DNA of 64,000 nt from an uncultured Chloroflexota bacterium (GTDB lineage: Bacteria > Chloroflexota > UBA11872): contig OY282448.1 in the NCBI GenBank assembly GCA_958296175.1, forward strand, positions 783,899-847,898, written 5' to 3'. The translations under genes and the position numbers were made by a program. The notes under the pieces were generated by a model, which made no database searches, was not told where the DNA came from, and saw nothing but the letters and a program-made list of their open reading frames with translations. Positions within the stretch are counted from its first letter, which is position 1. Every line of letters begins with the position of its first letter. Below, piece after piece: positions 26,281 through 35,470 of the stretch.

Positions 26281-27204
26281 TCAGCGCACCTCGACGCGGC
26301 TGGCGCCGGCTTCGATGACGATGTCCACGCGGTTGGCGGCGCGCTCGTAGTCGGGCGAGGCGTAAACGCCGCCGCGCCGGTGCGGGAAGCGGGACTCGTC
26401 GATGCGGACGCTGGAGAGACCCTCGTCGACCTCGATGCGCGCCGCGACGCCGGCGGGCACCGTGACCCGCAGGGAGGAGGCGCCCAGGGCGAAACGGGCC
26501 TGCGTGCGCCCCGCGGCCGCGGGCAGCGCCACGCGCACGTCGGCGGCGCCGGCCTCGACTTCCAGGTCACGAACCAGCAGCTCGCGCAGGTCGAGGTCGA
26601 TGGACGCTCCACCGCCCGCCACGTGCACCTCGGCGGGGACGCCGGGCGCCAGATGCAGCGTCCATTCGTGCGGCGCGCCCCAGCCGGGAAGGGCGGCCTC
26701 GAACCGCCACCCAGAGGCCTCGCTCCGCCATCCGGCCGCGGCGCTCAGCGCCACGGTGCGGCGGCCGGCGTCGTTGGAGGTAGTGCGGACGTCGAGCTTG
26801 CCGCCCGGCCCGGAGACCAGCTCCCCCGCCACCAGCATCCCCGGCGGCGCTGCGGCGTCCAGCGTGAGCGACCCCGCGCCCACGGCGGCCGTCAGCCGCG
26901 CCGAGGTTGCGCCGCCGGCCGTCACCGCAATTGATTCGCGGGTGACGCCGGCCGTCAGGTCCGCGGCCGCCAGCGCCCCGGCGGCGGCGAAGCCGGCCGC
27001 CAGCACCAGGACGAACGCCAGCGACCCCGCCCACACGCGCACGCGCGACAGCGCCAGATTGGCGCCCGCGGCCAGCAACACCACGGGCCACAACGACCAG
27101 AGCGCCGCCAGGTAGCGCGGCGGCAGCAGCCCGAAGTTCCCGAGGAGGGCGACGATCCCACACAGCACCAGCAGGCCGGCAAACCCGAAGCCCCGCTGGC
27201 TCAC
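26281..27204 (-). CDS. LiaF-like / DUF5668-DUF2154-type membrane protein
   Basis: 307 aa. Four hydrophobic segments in the first 90 residues (GFAGLLVLCGIVALLGNFGL, AALWSLWPVVLLAAGANLAL, WAGSLAFVLVLAAGFAAAG) are followed by an all-beta extracytoplasmic domain (about 90-307) of toast-rack/adhesin type with repeated short strands. LiaF homologues control envelope-stress kinases. The PspC-like gene follows upstream by six bases, and both genes are on the minus strand in one operon. No kinase/regulator pair (LiaRS) is nearby. Confidence 0.8.
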   Translation of the reverse strand: MSQRGFGFAGLLVLCGIVALLGNFGLLPPRYLAALWSLWPVVLLAAGANLALSRVRVWAGSLAFVLVLAAGFAAAGALAAADLTAGVTRESIAVTAGGATSARLTAAVGAGSLTLDAAAPPGMLVAGELVSGPGGKLDVRTTSNDAGRRTVALSAAAGWRSEASGWRFEAALPGWGAPHEWTLHLAPGVPAEVHVAGGGASIDLDLRELLVRDLEVEAGAADVRVALPAAAGRTQARFALGASSLRVTVPAGVAARIEVDEGLSSVRIDESRFPHRRGGVYASPDYERAANRVDIVIEAGASRVEVR

Positions 27205-27210
27205 GGCAGG

Positions 27211-27669
27211 CTAACGGCGCCGGTTGACGATCAACACGCCGCCGACCGCAATCAGGATCAGCGGCCAGAGCCGCCAGGCGTCGAACCAGCCGAATTGCCC
27301 CACCAGCGCCAGCGCGCCGAGGGCGATCAGCACCAGGCCCGCCAGCAGCGCCGCGTTGCCGGAACCGGCGCGGCCAGACAGGCGTTCGCCGGGCAGCGTT
27401 CGCTCGGCGCCAGCCGCCTCGGGAGCCTCGTTTCCGTCCGCGTCGTCCGCTGCGGCCCCGGCCTCCGGCTGGCGCGGCGAGGTCGGCGAGGTCGGCGTCA
27501 CGATCACCATGAGCACGTAGATCAGAATCCCCACGCCGGACGTCAGCACCGTGCCCAGCACCCACAGCAGCCGCACGATGACCGGGTCGATGCGCAGGTA
27601 CTCCGCCATGCCCCCGGCCACCCCGCCCAGCATGCGGTCGGCCTGACTCCTGTACAGCCGCTGCGTCAT
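27211..27669 (-). CDS. PspC-domain membrane protein
   Basis: 152 aa. Residues 1-60 are a PspC domain (LYRSQADRMLGGVAGGMAEYLRIDP, then TVLTSGVGILIYVLMVIVTP). A low-complexity linker follows, and a C-terminal pair of hydrophobic segments ends in LILIAVGGVLIVNRRR, similar to the DUF5668 start of the next gene. Such proteins sit in the inner membrane and sense envelope stress. The ATG at 27669 has GGAAAGG eight bases upstream; the frame to 27711 is not needed. Confidence 0.88.
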   Translation of the reverse strand: MTQRLYRSQADRMLGGVAGGMAEYLRIDPVIVRLLWVLGTVLTSGVGILIYVLMVIVTPTSPTSPRQPEAGAAADDADGNEAPEAAGAERTLPGERLSGRAGSGNAALLAGLVLIALGALALVGQFGWFDAWRLWPLILIAVGGVLIVNRRR

Positions 27670-27895
27670 CGAAGCAACCTTTCCACCGCTGGAGCGCCGC
27701 GCCGCCTGCAAGTCTACGACGCGGCGCGCGCCGTCCGCGTCCGCGCGGCAGGCAGCGGCGGCGGAACCACGTCGAGGCCCTGCCTCCGCGGCAGCCCGCC
27801 CGCCGTTCCGATGCCGGTCGAAGGTCGCAATCCGGTGCGGCCCTTGCCCTGCGCGCTCCTGCCGACGGTACGGGTGCAGGCGTCCCGCCGCCGGG

Positions 27896-29569
27896 TCAGT
27901 CCAGCCGCCACTCCTTCGTGAGCGCGTCGATGAGTTCGCGCTGCCGGCATTCCAGCACCTGGGGCGTCCACGCCGTTTTATGCACGACCTGGGTGGTCAG
28001 GGCGAACGTCGTTGTGCCGTTTTTTGCGAAATACTCCTGCTTCTTTAGCTCGAACTCGAAGTTGGACGCCCGCGTGTTCTTGCGATGCGGCAGCAGCACG
28101 AGATTCGCCAGCCGATGCGTCCACCGCTCACGCTCGTCCTCGTCTGGGAACCACCGCAGCCATTGCGAGCCGCCTGCCGGATTTCGCGGGAGCACGTGCT
28201 CGATGCTGAGGATCGAATGACGGTCGAAAACCGGTGGGTCGGACACCAGGCTGTCGAGACGAAGCAGCAGCGGCCGCCGAACGCGGAGCTGCCGATAAAT
28301 GTCGCCGTCGAGCTTGGCGAGGATGTCAGTCTTCTCGTGCGGCGTGAGCTGCAAGGGACCTTCCGCGTCTGACAGGCGCTTGTCTTCTATCGCTCGCAGC
28401 ACGCCGCCGAACCGCTCGATGCGCTGATTGACGTTCGCCCGCAGAATGAACAATCCGTAGGCCAGACGCTCCAAATCCCTGAGAAAAGGAAGGATCACGT
28501 CAGCCTGCGTCTCCTGGCGAAAGAAGGCCATCGCCGCAGGAATCCAGTCGAAGTTGTCGAGCCAGTTGAGCCGGTGCAGCAGCGCGTTGACGTCTTCGGC
28601 GCCCCGGGTGCGTTCATACTTAGCCCCTGACACCATCTCGTACACGCCAGCGTACGGCTCGAGTGTGTTGTCGACGAAATCGACCGCGCGCTTCTCCGTC
28701 AAGTCTTTACCGAGAACATAGTCGCGAAACTCCCGGTCCAACGTACCGCGCAGCTTGTCTTTCCGATGAATCGTTCTGATGTGCGCAAAGAGATCCCTGA
28801 AGCGGTCGCGTCCAAGACCTTCCTCGATCGCTACCCACTTGGCGGCGTAATCTTTTTGCGACGCTGGAGGGATCTTGCTGAGAACAGGCGGCTTCAGTTT
28901 GTCGGTGGGCGACAAATCGAGCCCGCGAGCGTTCAACACCGTGAAGATTCTGTCGGCGGAATCCTCGTCCGACGCCGATACGACGACGAGAAAGCAGTGT
29001 CTTACGATATAGGACGCAAGTTTATGCCGATCGTCAGGGCTTCGCCGGGAGAGTTCTTTGTATAAGAAGCCTGCGTTTTCATAGATTCGCTGCTCGCTAT
29101 CCGTGTATTTCGGTGGGTCGGCGCGGACGAACCCCTCCAACGCGCCTCTCTGTTGCACTTTGCGACGGAAAAAATCTCGGTCTTGCTCTCCCAAGCTGAA
29201 GCGATACATGTCTGGTTTATCCTGGAGCCGACTCCCCCGCTGTCGAATGAACGAATCGATGTCGTCAGCAAGCTCACGATCAGAAAGTTCTCGCAGCACG
29301 CAGAGCAACATCGTGAGCGTCGTAAGCCGCTGTTGCCCGTCGACGACGTCACTTTTTGGCCCCCCATCTTCCTGGACGAGCACAATGCTGCCGAGAAAGT
29401 ACGGCGCGTCGGCGTCTCGCTGGACAGCATCGTCGAGATCGTCCAGCAATTCGCTGACTTGGTCGGTCGTCCAGGCATAGGGCCGTTGGTAGAAGGGAAT
29501 CTCGAATAGATATTCCTTTCCGAACACGTCCTCGATGGCTTGCTCCGTTGCGGTGAGATTTACTGGCAC
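27896..29569 (-). CDS. DUF262/DUF1524 protein, GmrSD-type modification-dependent endonuclease
   Basis: 557 aa. DUF262 (GmrS) at the N-terminus with IPFYQRPYAW (24-33) and VDGQQRLTTL (76-85), the ParB-like NTPase motif; the C-terminal DUF1524 (GmrD) HNH-type nuclease has SIEHVLPRN (about 455-463), HRLANLVLLPHRKN and SNFEFELKKQEYF. Fused GmrSD enzymes cut glucosylated or otherwise modified phage DNA (type IV restriction). The gene is visibly lower in GC than neighbours, with AT-richer codons, which suggests transfer. It stands alone between the PspC gene and a divergent pseudouridine synthase. Confidence 0.88.
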   Translation of the reverse strand: MPVNLTATEQAIEDVFGKEYLFEIPFYQRPYAWTTDQVSELLDDLDDAVQRDADAPYFLGSIVLVQEDGGPKSDVVDGQQRLTTLTMLLCVLRELSDRELADDIDSFIRQRGSRLQDKPDMYRFSLGEQDRDFFRRKVQQRGALEGFVRADPPKYTDSEQRIYENAGFLYKELSRRSPDDRHKLASYIVRHCFLVVVSASDEDSADRIFTVLNARGLDLSPTDKLKPPVLSKIPPASQKDYAAKWVAIEEGLGRDRFRDLFAHIRTIHRKDKLRGTLDREFRDYVLGKDLTEKRAVDFVDNTLEPYAGVYEMVSGAKYERTRGAEDVNALLHRLNWLDNFDWIPAAMAFFRQETQADVILPFLRDLERLAYGLFILRANVNQRIERFGGVLRAIEDKRLSDAEGPLQLTPHEKTDILAKLDGDIYRQLRVRRPLLLRLDSLVSDPPVFDRHSILSIEHVLPRNPAGGSQWLRWFPDEDERERWTHRLANLVLLPHRKNTRASNFEFELKKQEYFAKNGTTTFALTTQVVHKTAWTPQVLECRQRELIDALTKEWRLD

Positions 29570-29839
29570 GTCGAGCCTCTCGATGCCTCGTTCTTGTCGG
29601 GCCGCAACGATAACGACTCACGCCTGACGGCGCAATCGACGCCGCCCAGGCAAGCGTAGAGGAGCGTTCGCGCGGCCATCGCCGCGCACCCGTGGTCAGG
29701 CCGCTCGTTGCGAGGTGAGTGTGAATGCGGCGCCGCCTGCGGTTCCGCCGCGTGATCGTTGGCGCTGTTCCATGCGCCCGGTCTGCTTTGCCGCTGTACC
29801 TTCTACGCTGCCGCACGAGTCTTGCATGGAGGCGGCCGA

Positions 29840-30604
29840 GTGACACCGTGCGGCGGACCGCCGCCTGCGGACGATGGGTTGGTGCGCTTGCACGTGCTGC
29901 TGGCGCGGGCGGGGGTTGGGTCGCGGCGGGGGATGGAGGCGGCAATTCGGGCGGGGCGCGTGTGCGTGGACGGCGTGACGGTCACGCGGCTGGGGGTGCG
30001 GGTGGATCCGGCGCGGGCGGTGGTGACGCTGGACGGGCGGGCGGTGGACGGTGCGGGCGCGGACGCGGCGGCGGTGGTGGCGCTGCACAAGCCGCCGGGG
30101 GTGATTTCCACGGCGCGCGACCCGCAGGGGCGCCCCACGGTGCTGGACCTGCTGCCGGCGGCGCTGCGGCGCGTGCGGCTGTATCCCGTGGGGCGGCTGG
30201 ACCGGCAATCGGAGGGGCTGGTGCTGCTGACCAACGACGGGGCGCTGGCGCACCGGCTGACGCACCCGCGCTTTGGCCACGAGCGCGAGTACGTGGTGGA
30301 CGTGACGGGTCGGCCGCCGCGCGGTCTGGCGCAGCGCTTTGCCCGCGGCGTGGACATTGGCGGCGCCCGGCCTGCGCGCGCCGAGGTTCGCGGCCTGCAG
30401 CCGCGCGCCAACGGCGCGCGGCTGCGGCTGGTGCTGCGCGAAGGCCGCAACCGCCAGATTCGGCGTATGTGCGGCGCGCTGGGCTTGCACGTCGTCCGCC
30501 TGCGCCGCGTCCGCATGGCCGCCGTGCACCTGGGCAGCCTGCCGCCAGGCGCCGCCCGCGAGCTGGACGCCGCCGAGATTGCGGCGCTGCGAACAGCGCT
30601 GTAG
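29840..30604 (+). CDS. RsuA/RluB-type pseudouridine synthase
   Basis: 254 aa. Short S4 RNA-binding domain (LHVLLARAGVGSRRGMEAAI, residues 18-37) and RsuA-type catalytic domain with GRLDRQSEGLVLL (catalytic Asp121), HEREYVVDV and REGRNRQIRRM. It isomerises a uridine in rRNA, most likely 23S (RluB) from the RNRQIRRM pattern. The GTG at 29840 has GGAGG six bases upstream; the ORF to 29759 is an unneeded extension. rluB is often next to scpB, but not here. Confidence 0.9.
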   Translation: MTPCGGPPPADDGLVRLHVLLARAGVGSRRGMEAAIRAGRVCVDGVTVTRLGVRVDPARAVVTLDGRAVDGAGADAAAVVALHKPPGVISTARDPQGRPTVLDLLPAALRRVRLYPVGRLDRQSEGLVLLTNDGALAHRLTHPRFGHEREYVVDVTGRPPRGLAQRFARGVDIGGARPARAEVRGLQPRANGARLRLVLREGRNRQIRRMCGALGLHVVRLRRVRMAAVHLGSLPPGAARELDAAEIAALRTAL

Positions 30605-30650
30605 CGAGCCGCGCGGCTGTGATGGCGGCGCTTGGGGCGGGCGGGGGCGG

Positions 30651-31427
30651 CTAGGCGCCTTCCAGGGCGGCGCGGTGGTGGGGGGCGAGGGTCCAGCCTA
30701 CGGCGGCGACGGCTTCGTCGACGCGTTCGGGGCGGTCGGTTTTGGGGATGGCCATCACGCCGGGCTGGCCGACGACCCAGTTGAGCAGCACTTGCGCCGG
30801 GGTTTTGCCGACGTCGGCCGCCACCTCGGCCAGACGCTCCAGGCCCGCGGCGGAGAAGTCGCCTTTGGCCAGCGGGCTGTAGGCGATGACGGTGATGGCG
30901 TGCTCCTGGCAGTAGGGCAGCACGTCGTCTTCGATCTGGCGGGCGGCCAGGCTGTAGCGCATCTGGTTGGAGGCCAGCGGCACGCCGCCCAGCGCGTCCT
31001 GCGCGGCGCGCATGTCGTCCACCGAAAAGTTGCTGACGCCCACGTGGCGCACGCGGCCGTCGTCCACCAGCGCGCGCATGGCGGCCATGGTTTCGGCGAT
31101 GGGGATGTCGGGGTTGGGCGAGTGAATCTGGTAGAGGTCGATCCAGTCGGTTTCCAGCCGCCGCAGGCTGGCATCGGCGTGCGCCAGCAGCGTGTCGCGG
31201 CGCAGGTTCTGGGGCGAGACCTTGGTGGCGATGAAGTATTCGCCGCGCAGGCCGGCGATGTCGCGCGCGACCTGGGGTTCGGTGCCGTACATCTCGGCCG
31301 TGTCGACGAAGGCGGCGCCCAGGGCGTGCGCGCGCCGCAGCACGCCGCGGCCGCCGCGGTATTGCCAGGCACCGAAGCCGATTTTGGGGATGCGGGTGTC
31401 CGAGCGTCCGAGCGGGATGTATTCCAT
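30651..31427 (-). CDS. Aldo/keto reductase
   Basis: 258 aa. The tetrad is complete: Asp42 and Tyr47 in VDTAEMYG, Lys69 in ATKV, His102 in LYQIHSPN. IPKTDRPERVDEA near the C-terminus is the NADPH-binding loop. It reduces aldehydes or ketones of unknown identity in the cytoplasm. It is convergent with the pseudouridine synthase gene (46 bases apart) and divergent from the TerC gene. The length is on the short side but the barrel appears complete. Confidence 0.92.
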   Translation of the reverse strand: MEYIPLGRSDTRIPKIGFGAWQYRGGRGVLRRAHALGAAFVDTAEMYGTEPQVARDIAGLRGEYFIATKVSPQNLRRDTLLAHADASLRRLETDWIDLYQIHSPNPDIPIAETMAAMRALVDDGRVRHVGVSNFSVDDMRAAQDALGGVPLASNQMRYSLAARQIEDDVLPYCQEHAITVIAYSPLAKGDFSAAGLERLAEVAADVGKTPAQVLLNWVVGQPGVMAIPKTDRPERVDEAVAAVGWTLAPHHRAALEGA

Positions 31428-31498
31428 GCGCTGCGCCTCTGCGGGCCGTGCCCTCGACTATCGGCGACGGCGGGCGGGTTGTCGAACGGCGCGGGGCG

Positions 31499-31544
31499 CG
31501 TGGGTCGACCAGGCGGCGGGGGGTGCGTGGGTCGACCAGGCGGC
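31499..31544. repeat. Direct repeat, two copies of 19 bases
   Basis: CGTGGGTCGACCAGGCGGC occurs at 31499-31517 and again at about 31526-31544, between the aldo/keto reductase and TerC genes. It may be an operator or a chance duplication. Confidence 0.5.
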
Positions 31545-31638
31545 GCGTGCGCCCCCGCGGCGCGGGTCGAGCTGCGTAAACTGGACGGCGTGCAGGCGGC
31601 GCGCGCGGCGCCGTGTTCGTCACTACGGGTGAGACGCC

Positions 31639-32373
31639 GTGGGAGTTGAAGCGGGCGAGGCCAACGTTGCGGCCGGCGTCGTGCAGATCATTCTGTTCGA
31701 CCTGATCCTGAGCGGGGACAACGCGGTGGTGATTGGGGTGGTGGCCAGCCGCTTGCAGGGCCGGCAGCGGCGCATGGCCATCCTGGTGGGTGCCGGCGGG
31801 GCCGTGGTGCTGCGCATTGCGCTGGCGTCGGTGGCCACCCTGCTGTTGAACGTGCCGGTCATCTCGCTGGTTGGGGGGCTGGCGCTGTTCTGGATTGGCT
31901 GGCGTCTGCTCAAACCCGAAGGCGACCACGAAGTGCACGAAGAGGCTGCTTCGTTTGCGGACGCGATTCGGCTGATCATCGTGGCCGACGTGGTGATGAG
32001 CCTGGACAACGTGCTGACGGTGGCCGGCGCCGCGCACGGCAACGTCTGGCTGCTGGTGTTCGGGCTGGCGCTCTCGATTCCGCTGCTGTTCGTGGGGTCG
32101 GGCTTGATCGCCTTTGCCACCGACCGGCTGCCGATCATCATCTACCTGGGCAGCGCACTGATCTTCCGCATTGCGGTGGTTCTGATCGTGGACGACCCGG
32201 CGCTGCACGAGCGTCTGACGGCGAACGACACGCTGAAGCTGGTGACCGAGACGATCCTGCCCTGGGCCGCCTTCCTGGTCGGCCCGGCGCTCTACGTGAC
32301 GCTGGCGCGCGCCCGCGGCCGGCCGGTGATTCCGATTCTGGTGAACCCGTTCGCCGCGCCGAAGGACGGGTAG
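31639..32373 (+). CDS. TerC family (YjbE-type) integral membrane protein
   Basis: 244 aa, about seven TM helices. The family motifs are clear: DLILSGDNAVVIG (21-33) and VADVVMSLDNVLTVAG (about 117-132), with conserved acidic residues in the membrane that probably handle Mn2+. YjbE/YkoY proteins export Mn(II) and help metallate exoenzymes. In many bacteria they lie under a yybP-ykoY riboswitch, but I did not find its conserved sequences here. The GTG start at 31639 fits the first charged residues. Downstream is a VOC gene. Confidence 0.9.
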   Translation: MGVEAGEANVAAGVVQIILFDLILSGDNAVVIGVVASRLQGRQRRMAILVGAGGAVVLRIALASVATLLLNVPVISLVGGLALFWIGWRLLKPEGDHEVHEEAASFADAIRLIIVADVVMSLDNVLTVAGAAHGNVWLLVFGLALSIPLLFVGSGLIAFATDRLPIIIYLGSALIFRIAVVLIVDDPALHERLTANDTLKLVTETILPWAAFLVGPALYVTLARARGRPVIPILVNPFAAPKDG

Positions 32374-32582
32374 CGGGACTCGTCAGCGGCGGCGGCGGGT
32401 TCGCGGCGCGCCAGGGGTTCTCCGACGCTTGGCGGGTCGAACTGGCCGTCCGTGACAGGGGCGCGGCGGGACGCGGCGAAGGCGCCGCGCGCACCCGTGC
32501 AGGTGTTCGACCTACCATCCACAATCACCAATCCCGCGGCGGCGTGCGACGATGGCGGCGTTACTCCCAGCCGCGAGGCCTC

Positions 32583-32966
32583 ATGTACAAGCTGCTGCAC
32601 ACCCGCATTCGCGTGAGCGACCTGGAGCGCTCCATTCGCTTCTATGAAGACCATCTGGGGTTCAGGGTCGCCAGCCGGTCCGACCGCTCGCCGGCCGGCA
32701 ACCGCATCGTGCACCTGGAACTGCCGGGCAACGCGCACACCATCGAGCTGACCTGGTCGGCGGACTACCAGGTCGACGTGCCCGAGGACCTGATGCACTT
32801 CGCCATCGGCGTGCCCGACCTGATCGCGTTTTGCGGCCAGCTGGAGCGGCAAGGTCTGGAGATTTGGCCCGGCGACTGGCGGCAGACCTTCCCCAGCGGG
32901 CGCAAGATGGCGTTCATCGACGACCCGGACGGCTACGAGATTGAGCTGCTGGAGCGGGACGACTAG
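32583..32966 (+). CDS. Lactoylglutathione lyase-like VOC protein
   Basis: 127 aa. LLHTRIRVSDLERSIRFYEDHLGF is the glyoxalase I start with metal His6; the second ligand is Glu in IVHLEL/IELTW; the third is His in LMHFAIGV; the last is Glu in GYEIELLERD. All four metal ligands of GloA are therefore present. It would convert the methylglyoxal-thiol adduct to the thioester. As Chloroflexota usually lack glutathione, another thiol is likely. The ATG at 32583 begins the conserved strand. Confidence 0.85.
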   Translation: MYKLLHTRIRVSDLERSIRFYEDHLGFRVASRSDRSPAGNRIVHLELPGNAHTIELTWSADYQVDVPEDLMHFAIGVPDLIAFCGQLERQGLEIWPGDWRQTFPSGRKMAFIDDPDGYEIELLERDD

Positions 32967-33010
32967 GCGCCGGCGGGGCGGACCGTGCGAGGAACGGAAG
33001 GAGCGTCGGC

Positions 33011-34024
33011 ATGGCGGCGGGAACCATCGTGGCGGCCATTCACCGGCCGCTGCGCGAGACGATCACGAATCCCGACACCGAGGCGCGGCTGCGCGCCTTG
33101 GCGGACGAGGTCGTTTTCAACGAGGGCGAGGCCCCCTGGACGCCCGCGGAGCTGCACGCCCGCCTGAACGCCGACGTGCGCGCCGTCATCACCTGCTGGG
33201 GCAGCCCGCGGATCGACGCTGCCGCGCTCGACCTGGCCCCGAACCTGGAGATTGTGGGCCACGCCGCCGGCTCGGTGCGGCCCTACGTCACGCGCGAGGT
33301 CTGGGGCCGCGGCGTGCGCGTGACCCACGCGGCCGACGTGATTGCCGAGGCGGTGGCCGAGTACACCATCGGCGCCATTCTGGTGGGGCTGCGCGGGTTC
33401 GTGCCCCGCCACGCCGCGGTGTCGGCCGGCCAATGGAAAGACCCCGTTGGCGGGACGCGGCCCGGCGGGCTGCTGGCTGGGCGACGCGTGGGCGTGGTGG
33501 CCGCCAGCATGGTGGGCCGGCGCGTCATCCCGCTGCTGCACGCCTTTACGCCCGACGTGGCGCTCTACGACCCCCACGTGGACGAGGCCCAGGCCGCCGA
33601 CATGGACGTGGAGCTGCTGGAGCTGGACGCGCTGCTGGCCAGCAGCGACGTGGTGACGCTGCACGCGCCCATCCTGCCGGAAACCCGCCGCATGATCGGG
33701 CGGCGCGAACTGGCGCTGCTGACGCCGGGCGCGCTGCTGGTCAACTGCGCCCGCGCCTGGCTGGTCGACCAGCAGGCCATGGCCGAGGCGCTGCAGGCCG
33801 GCCGCATCAGCGCCGTGCTGGACGTGTTCGACGACGAACCGACCCCGGACGTTTCGATGTTCCGCGGCCTGCCCAACGTCGTCATGACGCCGCACGTGGC
33901 CGGGTTCACCGAGGAAACGCGCCCGCGCCAACTGGCCGCGGTCGTCGACGACGTCGAACGCCACTTCAGCGGCCACCCGCTGATGTACGAGGTGCGCCGC
34001 GAGGCGCTGGACCGCATGGCGTAG
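33011..34024 (+). CDS. D-2-hydroxyacid dehydrogenase family protein
   Basis: 337 aa. Catalytic triad Arg248 (NCARAWLVD), Glu276 (DVFDDEP) and His295 (TPHVAG) is complete. The Rossmann glycine motif is degenerate: GVVAASMVG (161-169) in place of GxGxxG. Family members oxidise or reduce D-2-hydroxyacids with NAD(P); the altered loop may change cofactor affinity. A Shine-Dalgarno GGAAGGAG lies just before the ATG at 33011. It is followed by DUF1761 and acyltransferase genes on the same strand, 60 and 33 bases apart. Confidence 0.85.
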   Translation: MAAGTIVAAIHRPLRETITNPDTEARLRALADEVVFNEGEAPWTPAELHARLNADVRAVITCWGSPRIDAAALDLAPNLEIVGHAAGSVRPYVTREVWGRGVRVTHAADVIAEAVAEYTIGAILVGLRGFVPRHAAVSAGQWKDPVGGTRPGGLLAGRRVGVVAASMVGRRVIPLLHAFTPDVALYDPHVDEAQAADMDVELLELDALLASSDVVTLHAPILPETRRMIGRRELALLTPGALLVNCARAWLVDQQAMAEALQAGRISAVLDVFDDEPTPDVSMFRGLPNVVMTPHVAGFTEETRPRQLAAVVDDVERHFSGHPLMYEVRREALDRMA

Positions 34025-34084
34025 ACGGCGCGCGATCGGCCATGATGAGCGGCGGCTTGCCGTGCACGGTAACCGGAGGACTGC

Positions 34085-34510
34085 ATGGACCTGTGGACGG
34101 GCGATCTGAACTATCTGGCCGTGATCGCGGCGGCGCTCGTTCCCATGGCGCTGGGCAGCTGGTGGTACATGCCGCGCGTGGGTCTGGGCGGCGTCTGGAT
34201 GCGGCTGGTGGGCACCACCGAGGAAGAAATCCGCGCGCAGGGCGGCAACCAGGGACTGCTGATGGGCTCGATGCTCCTGAGTTCGCTGGTGCTGGCCTAT
34301 GTGCTGGCGCTGCTCACGCGCATCGCGGGCGCCAGCGGGTTCGGCCAGGGCCTGGTGCTGGGCTTGTGGCTGTGGGCGGGCGTGATTTTGACCACCAGCC
34401 TGGGGGTGTACATCTTTGCCGGCCGCGGGCCGCGCCTGTGGGCGTTCAACAACGCCTACCATCTGGTCAGCGTGCCGCTCATGGCCGGGCTGCTGGCCGC
34501 CTGGACGTAA
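34085..34510 (+). CDS. DUF1761 membrane protein
   Basis: 141 aa with four TM helices. The start YLAVIAAALVPMALGSWWYMPRV and the end GRGPRLWAFNNAYHLVSVPLMAGLLA match DUF1761, a family of small membrane proteins of unknown function. The ATG at 34085 has GGAGG about six bases upstream. It lies in a same-strand run with the hydroxyacid dehydrogenase and the acyltransferase genes. Confidence 0.85.
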   Translation: MDLWTGDLNYLAVIAAALVPMALGSWWYMPRVGLGGVWMRLVGTTEEEIRAQGGNQGLLMGSMLLSSLVLAYVLALLTRIAGASGFGQGLVLGLWLWAGVILTTSLGVYIFAGRGPRLWAFNNAYHLVSVPLMAGLLAAWT

Positions 34511-34543
34511 CGGGCGCGCGGCGGCCGTGACGCGCCGCGGGCC

Positions 34544-35470
34544 ATGCGCGCACGGCTGACGCGCGGGCGCGACGCGGCGCTGTATGCGCTGGCGCTGCTG
34601 GCAACCGCGCTGCTGGCGCTGGTCCCGGCGGCGGCGGCGGATCGGCTGGCCGCCGCCGCCGGGCGGCTGGTCTATCGCCGCGGCGGCCCCCGCCCCGCCC
34701 AGCTGCGCGCCAACCTGCGGCAGGCCATGGGGCCTGCTGCTGCTGCGGCCGAGGTCGACAGCGCAGCCGCGCAGGTCTACGCGAACTACGGACGCTACAT
34801 GTGCGAGTTCTTCACCATGCACTGGCCCGACCTGTGGGGGCGCCGCCGCCGCATGGTGGTGGACGAGGGCCCCCTGCGCGACGCCCGCCGGCGCGGCCGC
34901 GGGGTGGTGATGTTCGGCATCCACGGCGGCAACTGGGACCTGGCCGCCTCGGAGTGCGCGCGCCGGTTCGGGTCGTTCCACAGCGCCGGGGAATCGGTGC
35001 GTCCCGCCTGGCTGGGCCGGCTGACGAACCGCGTGCGGCGCGGAGCCGGCACGCAGCTCTACGACCCCATGCGCGCGGCGCGGCCCCTGCTGCGGGCGCT
35101 GCGCAACGGCGAATTCATTGGCCTGGTGGCCGACCGCGCCGTGGCCGGCCCGGGCGCCGCCGTGCAGCTGTGCGGGCGGCCGGCGGTGCTGCCGGCCGGC
35201 CCCGTCTGGCTGGCCATGCGCGGCGGCGCCCCGCTGCTGCCCACGGTGATCGAACGGGACGCAACGGGCGCGGTGCACATCGAGTTTTTGGACCCGATCG
35301 CGCTCGACGACCTGCGCGCGGACGCGGCCGGCATCGCGGTCGGCGCGCAGCGCATGGCGGACGCGCTGACGCGCATGATCCAGCAGGGCTACGCCGGATG
35401 GTTCGCTCTGCAACCCATCTGGACGGATCTGGAGACCGACGCTGACGCCGGGGGCGGCCCCTCACCCTAA
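34544..35470 (+). CDS. Lysophospholipid acyltransferase (LpxL/PatA-like)
   Basis: 308 aa. An N-terminal TM segment (about 10-35) anchors a LABLAT/PatA-like domain with the HxxxxD motif in HGGNWD (127-132), then EFIGLVADRAV and the LPAGPVWLAMRGGAPLLP loop. It acylates a glycolipid or lyso-lipid at the inner face of the membrane. The last three codons and the stop (Ser-Pro, TAA) lie inside the CCCTCACCCTAACCC intergenic repeat, so the gene's end has been fixed by the repeat. The 3' part is duplicated at 35626. Confidence 0.88.
   Translation: MRARLTRGRDAALYALALLATALLALVPAAAADRLAAAAGRLVYRRGGPRPAQLRANLRQAMGPAAAAAEVDSAAAQVYANYGRYMCEFFTMHWPDLWGRRRRMVVDEGPLRDARRRGRGVVMFGIHGGNWDLAASECARRFGSFHSAGESVRPAWLGRLTNRVRRGAGTQLYDPMRAARPLLRALRNGEFIGLVADRAVAGPGAAVQLCGRPAVLPAGPVWLAMRGGAPLLPTVIERDATGAVHIEFLDPIALDDLRADAAGIAVGAQRMADALTRMIQQGYAGWFALQPIWTDLETDADAGGGPSP

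Noticed and set aside
31440..31638. yybP-ykoY (Mn2+) riboswitch before the TerC gene
   Set aside because: This class often precedes YjbE-like genes, but the conserved loop sequences are not present; only a vague ACTACGGGTGAGAC-like stretch remains, which is not enough.
29803..32208. 801-aa minus-strand ORF across three genes
   Set aside because: It is antisense to the pseudouridine synthase and TerC genes; composition is an artefact of high GC.
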